Below, piece after piece: positions 8,053 through 14,922 of a stretch of 14,922 nt of DNA; position 1 is the first letter of the stretch, and the number at the start of each line of letters is the position of its first letter. The notes beneath the pieces are model-generated. The model had not been told where the DNA came from. It ran no database searches and saw nothing but the letters and a program-made list of their open reading frames with translations. Origin of the DNA: Obelidium mucronatum (taxonomy: Eukaryota; Chytridiomycota; Chytridiomycetes; Chytridiales; Chytriomycetaceae); contig JAIVFH010000551.1 of assembly GCA_025765595.1 (NCBI GenBank), forward strand, positions 1-14,922. The letters run 5' to 3'. A program made the translations under genes and the position numbers.

Positions 8053-9248
8053 TCACTTTTTGGGTTTCACTCGGCGACTGAGTGTTAAACGCTGTATCTC
8101 CGCATGCGTTGGGACAATTTTCTTTGTTTGAATAGCCTTTTCTGAAACTGTCGTGCAAGAAATCACGAGAGCCTGGAAACAGATTAAGTACCAATATCCC
8201 CTCACAACTGCAAGCCTTACAATTAAACTAGCGTCAATGCCATACATACTGCTCATATCGGAAATCTGATAATATCGGTCAGCTTCGAACTTAACACACT
8301 AGCTTACTTCGTTGGGCGGGAGTGACACCTGTTTCATCACAAACTCCTCTTCAATTAAACTGGCCTGCTTCCGTTCGATTTCTTTTATGCCTGCCATGAT
8401 CATTTCATTGCTGGTTTCGTCGGACGTGTGCTCGTTTAAAATCAAGGAAAACGGCGCGGTATTCCACAGCGGTGCAGAGAATTGGGTCGGTGCAATAAGA
8501 TTGAGTGCACTTATGGAGTTGGATTTGATCAGCACAGGATCAGACGCTGGCTCCATTTCGAGAAGCTGCAAGTATTTTATTAAATGGAATGGTACCTGAG
8601 AAAGAGGCGCCGGCAACGTACCTCCAACGTGGCTGCGGATGTTGAAATAAAAGCATCTGATTCAGGAACGGTTTCGACATCAACCAACTAGAGTATTGAT
8701 CAGTGCATGACCGCCGTTCAAGAAACAACTTACGGTTTCTTGGCGTGACAATTGTGAGTTCAGGGAGGCAACAACTGGCCGTGATGAAACTTCGGGATCG
8801 ATTGCCGCTTTTTCGACGGCAGCAGGGACTGGCGTTGGATCCTGCAAGTTGGCCTGAATATGATTGTGAATAAAGTAAAAAAAAAAGTATGACCCACAGT
8901 ATTTTCAATGCTTCCAATCACTGGACGAAGCGACTGTTCAACAGCAAGAATTTTTGTACTTGAAGAGGCGCTGTCCTCGGGTCCACAAGCCTTTGCTGTC
9001 GAAATTGCACTATAAACCTGTAAGCAGACACATAATTAAGTTGGACACTCGGCGGTGTTTCAAGCAGAAGACGTACCAGCATGGCTTTTGAGAACATACG
9101 ATCAATCAAGCCGAACTCTTCGGCGTCAAGACTATCCAGTGTAGTTAAAAGCGATTTCAAGAAGCACTTTGCGCCTGGTACCAAGGGTTAATAAGCAGTT
9201 TCAAACATGATACTCTTGAAACTCACTTAAGATATGACTGTTGCTCAT
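8053..9248 (-). CDS. Gene B: eight-exon gene, intact, unknown function
   Basis: From the ATG at 9,248-9,246, exons are 9,248-9,227, 9,174-9,077, 9,017-8,898, 8,853-8,734, 8,687-8,622, 8,565-8,308, 8,265-8,221 and 8,172-8,053. All junctions are GT-AG and in phase (donors GTGAGT, GTACGT, GTGGGT, GTAAGT, GTACGT, GTAAGC, GTAAGG), giving 849 nt and 282 aa. Introns are 42-59 nt. The first 40 residues carry the module shared with D (14 of 33 residues identical in exon 2). Exons 3-5 are Ser/Val/Pro/Glu-rich and look disordered. Exon 6 has an acidic-basic, helix-prone end (GIKEIERKQASLIEEEF). The last exon ends with the basic tail LSRRVKPKK, shared with relic A and with sequence beside C and possibly a nuclear localisation signal. 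An acceptor (TTCTTTCCACAG, 9,269-9,280) lies upstream of the ATG exon, so a 5' UTR or further exons may exist. Confidence 0.75.
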
Positions 9249-9287
9249 TGTGTTATTGATCGCGGTTCCTGTGGAAAGAACCAAATG

Positions 9288-10150
9288 GCTTAATAAAATA
9301 ACTTTGTAAAGAGTAGGAGATGGGATCGTAGCGCCTACTTAAGAGATGGGTTGGCGATATTTTTGAATTTAAATGAGACAATTGCAAATCTCAAAAAACA
9401 GCTTACAGATTTCCACGCAAACTCCAGTGGCTCGAAATCAACAGCCTATTTTTACAGAATGAAATCGGCCTCAACCTAAGTTTCGAAGGAGGCTCCAATC
9501 AAAGAGCCCAAAATTGTAGTCCCTTCCTGTCCATTGAATCAGTCGCTCCTGTACTACCATCCAAGTGAAACGGTGGCACACCAAAAACTCCAATTACCGG
9601 AGCCAAAAGAAAACAGTGGTTATCCACGTTCCAACTGGTTGGTCGAAGCCATGGGTGTCAAAGCTTGGCTTTTCGTCGGAGAAGCATGGTAAATATAGCC
9701 AATAACGTGCTGGTTGGAGTCACCGATCTCAAAAATTACTGAAGGGCGCCGACCGTTTGAATACGCGGGTTTTAAACCAAGGCGATGTATTCTTTGCTTG
9801 CAGGTGTTGCATTCAAGCCAGCCGCGAATAAGACTGGCAACTCCAAGGTTTTTACATCCTCGACAGCGGTTATAACAGCGAGTGTAATACGACTCTCAAA
9901 TTTAAGCCCATGTAGCAACTGTTGCATGTCCTGCAGTCGAGTATCCTCCCCATCAAGCGACTTCTAGGTTCAAGTGAGTCAACGCCACAATCATTTCCCG
10001 TTGAGAATTCAAATGAAGGAACGTGCAATAATGGCAATTTGGTTCTGGGGAGTACGATTTGAAGCTGATGTCTGAATGTCATAATATTGAATTCACCTAG
10101 TTGTTCCTATTGAGAACTTTGCTGCCATGGCAAACAATGCACAGCCTTCG
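9288..10150 (+). CDS. Plus-strand exons divergent from B (gene F, possibly the 5' part of E2)
   Basis: Several plus-strand segments look coding. About 9,288-9,478 is open for 63 codons and includes a helix-prone stretch (NLNETIANLKKQLTDFHANS). About 9,448-9,557 (NEIGLNLSFEGGSNQRAQ and on) ends at GTGAAA; a 52-nt intron joins it in phase to GYPRSNWLVEAMGVKAWLFV, which ends at GTAAAT (9,691). About 9,939-10,051 (LPIKRLLGSSESTPQSFPVE and on) ends at GTACGA, and a 49-nt intron joins it in phase to IVPIENFAAMANNAQPSRE before a GTAAGG donor at 10,155. I cannot build one continuous model: the links between about 9,700 and 9,938 need implausibly short introns. The minus strand also has a long open frame at about 9,777-9,966. 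Start codon and family unknown. Confidence 0.35.
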
Positions 10151-10198
10151 AGAGAGTAAGGCTTCTTTTTTGAAGACACCGCTATATCACATGGATGA

Positions 10199-10333
10199 GA
10201 GCGTCGGGTGAAGCAGTTGGTAAAGTGGGGTTCGTCAAGATCTTGGAAGAAAGTGGACTTGAAGACCGTTTCTTCAAGGAGTAATTCAATGCATACGTAT
10301 ATCAGCACTGGAGCTCGCGATGAAGGAATATGA
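10199..10333 (+). pseudogene. E2, first duplicated exon
   Basis: Open from 10,199 to a TGA at 10,331: RRVKQLVKWGSSRSWKKVD followed by LKTVSSRSNSMH, the word shared with E1 (2,935 onwards) with mostly silent differences. The upstream neighbour is the GTAAGG donor at about 10,155, but the phases do not match across any AG in between. Beyond the shared word this copy has lost about 150 nt compared with E1. Confidence 0.4.
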
Positions 10334-10453
10334 TAAAGCTGAAGAAAGGGACAATTCGACAAGATTTAAATGGCTCTAATGTTTGGTTGTTGTTTTGTGT
10401 TTGTTGTTTGTAAGAAACAAATGAGAGAAAGCAAAGCCACCACCCACTTACCC

Positions 10454-10473
10454 ATCGCATCGCATCGCATCGC
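10454..10473 (+). repeat. CGCAT microsatellite
   Basis: Pentanucleotide repeat (ATCGC phase), about four units. E1 has essentially one unit at the same place (near 3,335). It lies in the presumed intron upstream of the conserved exon pair, which fits this segment being non-coding. Confidence 0.7.
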
Positions 10474-10514
10474 ACACCTACCGCCTCTTTCTACATCAAC
10501 CAAGATATTTCCAG

Positions 10515-10769
10515 AGGACTGAAGACGCGTTTCGAGAAGAACGGATTGCACTTGTGCACTGTTTGAATAACTCATAAAGTTACTAACAATGCACATTCAG
10601 GTCGAGCGAACATGACGTTATTCCTTATGACGCTTTTAAGATCAGTGCTTCGCTGGAATCTTCATTTGACGTGATGTGCTGTTCCTTGCTGTTTTCCAAA
10701 GTGTCAGCTTCTTTGGATTATAACGAGGACCCAACGCCGATATTTCACGCTCAAGCTTATACAACTTGA
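10515..10769 (+). pseudogene. E2, conserved exon pair
   Basis: Exon a (to 10,553) and exon b (10,601-10,769) flank a 47-nt intron with the TACTAAC branch and CACATTCAG acceptor also seen in E1. The product reads GLKTRFEKNGLHL, then SSEHDVIPYDAFK, SLLFSKVSASLD and NEDPTPIFHAQAY, to a TGA. Just downstream a second frame, conserved with E1, reads FDFGALNDGVESVIGFG. It lies one base out of register, so another short intron or a frameshift separates the two. Confidence 0.5.
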
Positions 10770-10870
10770 TGACCTGCAATTTGATTTCGGAGCATTGAAC
10801 GATGGCGTGGAATCAGTGATCGGATTCGGAATTTCGGAGTGACTGAGACTGGAGACCACAAGTCCACCAC

Positions 10871-11721
10871 ATGTTTCGTTTAAAAGTTTATCGACTGCAG
10901 AATGACTTTGATCGAATGATTCAGGAGCGATACGCTTCAAAAGGGGTCATGCTTTCTGTAATAGCCGCAAAGTGGCGAGATTCTGATTCGCCAGTTGATT
11001 GTGAAAAAGTCCAACAGATCATACATTCCCCAATTCGCTTTGAATGTATGCGAACGAGAAGTAAGAATTATTGGCGGCGGATATGGATGCATGCGAATGA
11101 CAGGAACAGCGGGCGGATGATAGTTCTGCGAGATATGTGCAGAATTAGTGTCAGTGCAGCGAGAGACATACGCTGCGGCAACATACATAAACGGCAGCGA
11201 TTCGGGAGAAACAAATGGAGCCTTTGCATAGAACGTCAGAGATTTGTCGCTGGGACGCAAGGTAAGCATATTGGTTGGTTCTGTTGAATTTGATGGATGC
11301 CGTTTTATTTTTAGAAATCGAAGGAACGAAGACGCATAAGAATCACGACAATATCAATAGTTGCCACGGAATCTTCAGTACCTTCGTGGAACCAATTCAG
11401 TCAATCATTCGGGTCCAGGACTGCATAACGTCATAAATTCGAAATGATATAAAGACGGAGATAGGGAGTACTGGAAGCCAAAGTTTAGAAGCGGGTATTG
11501 GTGGCGGACCATTTGAACTGGACGGCAGAGGCTTACGCTACAGCAATACATGTGCGTGGCGTGATTCAAGCATGTACCTATTTCGAGGATTAGAGAAAGC
11601 TTCTCTGAGAAGAGGGGTTGCGTGTAGTATGGAGGCCACTTCTACTAACCAGTCGTTTTTTTTTAGCAACATTCGAAAGTCACATTATTATCAAAAATCT
11701 GGATATGCGGAAAATATGTAA
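10871..11721 (+). pseudogene. E2, main open stretch interrupted by one stop
   Basis: A frame runs from ATG 10,871 to 11,261 and crosses a 53-nt intron (11,262-11,314, GTAAGC...TTTTTAG). It reaches a TAA at 11,434 (170 aa) and then, in the same frame, stays open for 94 more codons to 11,719. Sequence on both sides of the TAA is homologous to E1, which has TTG there, so the TAA interrupts a formerly longer protein. Content includes DRMIQERYASKGVMLSVIAA, a Trp/Arg-rich region, RNKWSLCIERQRFVAG, KNHDNINS and, after the stop, EAGIGGGPFE and RKSHYYQKSGY. A minus-strand frame is open over 10,937-11,269 but is less supported. The family is unrecognised. Confidence 0.45.
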
Positions 11722-12216
11722 AGCCAACATAAAAAAGATCGATTAACCGATTTTGAAATTACGGAAAGCCAGATAGAAAACGTGTTCTAACTTGTCGTCC
11801 TTCAACAATTTTCAAAGAATAACAACGCTGGGAATGTGCAATAACGCAAACGCAGCCACGTTCACACGATGACAGGTGGAATAACTATCGGTCAGAGTTT
11901 TGATCAAGGAGTGTAGGCCGTTATTCAATGAAATCGAGGTTTTGAGGTTGGTCAACGAAAAATTTCTTCGTTTTTTTTTCTCCTTTTTTTTTGATTCTGA
12001 AAAAGACAGGAGATGGTCAGGAGATGGCTGGCAGTTCAAGCCACCACAAGCTCACAAGCCACAAATTCTGGTCCACTGCTTTGCATCACATCGATAAGTG
12101 ATGCTCCCATCGATTACTTGGTTTTTTCATTTCATGACCTAAAGAGTTTCGGATTCCACCTGGATCAAAATCAATCTCGGCACTCATTGAATCATCAATC
12201 GCCACCCTATCGATGA
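11722..12216 (+). pseudogene. E2, 3' part with stop codons and frameshifted PWWP-like exon
   Basis: This is the counterpart of 5,090-5,560. TCRPS and RWE...AITQTQ are recognisable, but a TAA at 11,820 stands where E1 has TTG. After the T-rich intron and a small local duplication of AGGAGATGG (12,010-12,027), the PWWP-like exon starts well (QFKPPQAHKPQILVHCF, SHR) and meets a TAA at 12,095. The homologous continuation (VFSFHDLKSFGF, matching VFLFHEFKSDL in E1) lies in another frame. This exon has therefore been broken by an indel. Confidence 0.5.
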
Positions 12217-12314
12217 AGTACTATTGAGAATGAGTTTCACAACCTGCCTTTCGAAACTGGAACGATTGATTTTGCTTTCTCAAACTTCCAATTCTGCTTT
12301 GTTTTCATGCATTA

Positions 12315-13040
12315 TTCTGTGTTTCTTTCGTTCCAAATAAAGACATGTCTGACTCAGCCGTTGTGATAAATAGACTCACACGCAACTCGATGAGGATCCT
12401 GCTTCGTCTTTAAAACGAGTGAAAATTTTCAGCTTTCGGACGTTGTCCGATTTTTTCACTTTCTCCAATTTTTTCACTTGTTGCAAATTCTCCAAAATGT
12501 GGAATAAAACGCGACGCGTCTGCAAAGAATATTCCATTTAAAAAAGATGCAAAAAACAAAACACACAAACTGCTTCGGACTGCCAGCCAACCCAAGCCTA
12601 CTCAAGCCAACTGGTCCCAGCCAAGCCAAGCCAAGGTCCAAGATGAACTGCCACGGGAGGCGCCATTAGAAACAGCTGATCAGGGCCGGTCAGTCTGTGG
12701 GGAGCCGCAAATTGATTGAGCATTTGGCGATCCCCGGGGTTTGTATGTTGAGAGTCTCGAGCAATTAGCAGCTGGTGAGTCCGGCAGACCCCCCAATTTC
12801 CCTTTGGTGGAACCCACTCCTTCTTCTTGTGTGTTTTGATGAATTCGCGTCTCAAATGATGATACAAATATTCTGAATGAGAACAACGAGCTCCCAACTG
12901 CGACTCAAATGATGATACAAATATTCTGAATGAGAACAACGAGCTCCCAACTGTCCCAACAAAAAGTGAGCGCCTAAATAACAGTCCCAACAAACATGAG
13001 CTCCCATACAAATTATGAGATCCAAACTGTCCCCTCAAAA
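12315..13040. repeat. Junction block, copy R3
   Basis: Third copy of the block, matching 7,128-7,850 and, from 12,674, 1-340. It carries the shared AATAAA (12,336) and the 150-nt segment identical to R2. It differs from the other copies mainly by a perfect 53-nt tandem duplication and by the loss of 10 nt near 12,568. On the minus strand it would lie just downstream of gene C. Confidence 0.85.
12851..12953. repeat. Perfect tandem duplication, 53-nt period
   Basis: Positions 12,851-12,900 repeat exactly at 12,904-12,953 (starting CTCAAATGATGATACAAAT, ending GAGCTCCCAACTG). R1 and R2 have one copy at this place, so the duplication is specific to unit 3 and recent. Confidence 0.9.
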
Positions 13041-13356
13041 ATGAGTTCGAAGCTGCCTTATTTTATATCTAATACTTAATTACTTTTGTTTGTTTGTTTT
13101 TTGTGAAAATTGGAATAAATACTCATTGCCTAATCCGAAACTGGCTCCTCAACCTTTCATACATGTATGCTCTTTCAAACAGTTTCTATATAACGACCCA
13201 AACGTCGCGTGGCATTTTAATATAATTTCGAAATAATTTTTATGTTTACACCAAGTTGTGACAATAGATGAAGGATTCACAAAAAAAAAAAAAAAAAAAA
13301 AAACAGAGAGAGAAAGCAAACTTGTGTTGGGAGAGAATGAAAAACGATACACCGCC
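13041..13356 (-). other. 3' flank of gene C with a 23-nt A run
   Basis: Homologous to 341-614. An uninterrupted run of 23 A stands at 13,281-13,303 on the plus strand, where relic A has 9, so this is an unstable homopolymer. The minus-strand frame carrying LSRRVKPKK runs on into this region without the stop codon seen in B. Confidence 0.6.
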
Positions 13357-13392
13357 TTCTTCGGTTTAACTCGGCGACTTAGTCTCAGCAAA
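13357..13392 (-). pseudogene. C-terminal basic-tail sequence next to gene C
   Basis: On the minus strand this reads LLRLSRRVKPKK, matching the end of B (LTLSRRVKPKK). It follows an acceptor-like TTCATTTTAG, but I found no donor in the main frame of C that joins it in phase. The codon that ends B (TGA) is GCG here. It is therefore either the real last exon of C through a splice I cannot see, or a remnant left behind when C acquired a new 3' end. Confidence 0.45.
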
Positions 13393-14922
13393 CTAAAATG
13401 AAGAAAACACGCGTTGCGCCCGTCCGACCTTCTTTCTTTGATTCGGTTCCATCGACACTGATGGAATTTGGTTGCCATAATAGTCTCCAACTTCACATTT
13501 GGGGGGTGCTGGTCCAGCGTGTGGCTCTAAGACCATCGTCGGTTTTGAGGCTGGTGGTTGTACCGATGCCAATGCTTGTGCAAGGGCCAAGTTGTACGCG
13601 GCCTGGCTTTCTGACAAAGGAATATGTCCCTCATCGGGACCCAACACTTGCTCTTCTAAATTAAAGCTCACGCGTTTTTTTTTTGGTATTATTGGACTGT
13701 TTTGTGGGGCCCGAGTGACCAACTTGTAGAAACGTTGGCCAATTGCCAGATTCTGACGCATGGGTGGATTTAAAAACGAATTAATAGAAAGATGGGAAGG
13801 GCAAGGCGACGCGTTCGATTGATGAGGGAATGAAGGGGTCCTGTACAGAGGGTTATTCGGTGGATTCGAAAATGACTGCGTGGGAATTTGAGGATTGATA
13901 GACGATGCTTTGTGTTGATGAGATGGTGAAGGGGTGATGTAGAGCGGCCGGATGGTTTGTTGGCTTGAAGTTTCATTTGCGGGAGAGTTCAAGAACAATG
14001 GAATAGACGGCACAGTGTTGATTGAAGTGACAGAAGTCGGCAAAATATCAATGGAAGCGGAAACAGGCGATCCAGCGTTGTTGGGCGCAGAAACTACAGT
14101 GCAGATAGGCGTAACTGCATTTGAAGCCAACACTGTTTGGCCAGAAGCAGCGAGAGTATCTATGCTCCTCAAAATTAACCATGACAAAACTTTGAAAGCA
14201 AAGTAGTGAGCCTCACTTTTAAGCTGATCAAGGATCAGAGTGCCTGGAATGGCTCCAGTGTTGCCTCGAGTCCGAAATGATTCTACCAAGCTGCCATCCT
14301 CAAAACTTACCGAGCATTGCACAACGGAAGGAGCTTCAAATGATTCCACCAAGTCATTGGCTTCCTCGATTCTTGCTGAGCATTGCACCACCGAAGATTT
14401 TCTTTTAAAGATTATGCTTGAAACCTTTTTTTGAACGAGCGGCTGCGAGCGGAGTGAATTAATTTTGTTGAAGTTCTCATCAAAAAAAGATGAAGATACC
14501 TTTTGTGATTTCGCTGGAGCGGCTTTTGCGAGAATTTTCGAAACCTTCTCGAGTCTGAACAGTCTTTTTTGAATGTTGATAACGGCGTTGTGTGTCTTTT
14601 TGGAATGATGTGTTGGATTAAAGCAAAATTTTTAAAGAAAAGGACCTTATTACCTTGCTTTGAGATCTTAGCAGGGCCTTGAGGAGCTGAAATGTAACGT
14701 GTTCTGTCATTTTTGAACGATGAATTCTTGCAATCGTCGAGGGAATCAAAATTTCTGCGATGCTGCGCTTGTTTGGGACAGGACTTTGCGGTTTTAGTAA
14801 AAGTATTTGCTGCTATGCGATGTTGATAGGATCGGTAGATCTTGATTGTATTGCCGTTAGATGCTGGTGATTTAATTTTCAGTTGGAAGATTTCCAGGGC
14901 AGGTTTTTCAAAGACACCAAGA
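13393..14922 (-). CDS. Gene C: Pro/Ser-rich protein with repeats and an RVxF motif, 5' partial
   Basis: Two reading segments. The first (14,922-14,654) is open from the edge and hydrophilic (FQLKIKSPASNGNTIKIYRS, RRNFDSLDDCKNSSF, ISAPQGPAKISKQ) and ends at a GTAATAAGG donor. The second is open from 14,631 to a TAG at 13,393, about 412 codons; its coding part probably begins near 14,590. No acceptor near 14,580 restores the phase, so the junction is uncertain (a longer intron ending near 14,530 would fit). The second segment holds two 22-residue repeats (SVVQCS...LVESF, 14,275-14,394), two 31-residue Pro/Ser repeats (PLYxTPS...SFxNPP, 13,763-13,947) and KKKRVSFNLEEQ (13,660-13,683 and beyond), a classic PP1-docking RVxF motif. 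Composition suggests a disordered regulatory protein. The shared 3' flank and tail place it with the A/B family position in the array, although its body is not similar to B. Confidence 0.55.
13763..13947 (-). repeat. Two tandem repeats of about 93 nt inside gene C
   Basis: Translated units: PLYITPSPSHQHKAS...QSFSNPP and PLYRTPSFPHQSNAS...NSFLNPP. Both begin PLYxTPS and end SFxNPP, about 31 residues each. The DNA copies have diverged but stay in frame, which supports this reading frame as coding. Confidence 0.65.
14275..14394 (-). repeat. Two tandem repeats of 66 nt inside gene C
   Basis: SVVQCSARIEEANDLVESF is followed directly by SVVQCSVSFEDGSLVESF. The repeat keeps frame and core residues. 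The GTAAGT found inside the second unit (14,309) is therefore more likely coding sequence than a splice donor. Confidence 0.7.

Noticed and set aside
8299..8616. Single long minus-strand frame taken as a stand-alone gene
   Set aside because: It is exon 6 of B plus read-through of flanking intron 5. Splice sites and phase on both sides show that it is part of the larger gene.
10454..10473. CRISPR or other regular array
   Set aside because: Simple pentanucleotide microsatellite without spacers, in a eukaryotic context.
12598..13038. Long minus-strand open frame in the junction block (also at 7,425-7,820)
   Set aside because: It is open in both copies, but the sequence is near identical so this carries little information. 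It includes degenerate tandem repeats and the 3' flank of another gene, and it is frame-disrupted in the part visible at the window start.
13281..13303. A23 run as the tail of a retroposed element
   Set aside because: The homologous site in unit 1 has A9 with the same flanks, and no target-site duplication is visible, so it is homopolymer expansion.

Overview
This looks like nuclear DNA from a eukaryote with very compact genes. Introns of about 42-64 nt begin with GT (often GTAAGT, GTACGT or GTGAGT) and end in AG. Several carry a TACTAAC or CTAAC-type branch sequence shortly before the acceptor. Base composition is moderate and the spaces between genes are small and T-rich. There are no bacterial operons, Shine-Dalgarno sites, rRNA or tRNA genes. 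The intron style fits a small-genome invertebrate; a clade I nematode (Trichuris/Trichinella group) is one possibility, but the sequence does not prove the taxon. No complete protein here is one I recognise by name.

The window is a decayed tandem array. A junction block starts at 1, at about 7,128 (its distinctive core at 7,501) and at about 12,315 (core at 12,674), and divides the window into units of about 7.5 and 5.2 kb plus a third partial one. To the right of each block a gene runs on the minus strand: relic A at 615-800, intact gene B at 8,053-9,248, and gene C from 13,393 past the right edge. The three share a short basic C-terminal tail. Next comes plus-strand coding sequence: G at 1,040-1,738 and exons at 9,290-10,150. 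These are followed by a duplicated, multi-exon plus-strand locus, E1 (about 2,920-5,560) and E2 (about 10,199-12,216). Both copies of E are broken, but at different places.

The best-resolved genes are B (8 coding exons, 282 aa, minus) and D (5 coding exons, 229 aa, plus, 5,964-6,856). They converge on the junction block and are paralogues. Their first coding exon is tiny and ends in phase 1, and their second exon is exactly 98 nt in both and encodes the same motif (14 of 33 residues identical). The rest of the two proteins is unrelated, so the family looks like a conserved N-terminal module joined to fast-changing, Ser/Pro-rich tails.

C is a long Pro/Ser/Asn-rich protein with two internal tandem repeats and a textbook RVxF phosphatase-docking motif (KKKRVSFN). 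One exon of E1 resembles the second half of a PWWP chromatin-reader domain. D follows E1 directly on the same strand and may be its 3' end. A nuclear or chromatin theme is therefore possible but unproven.
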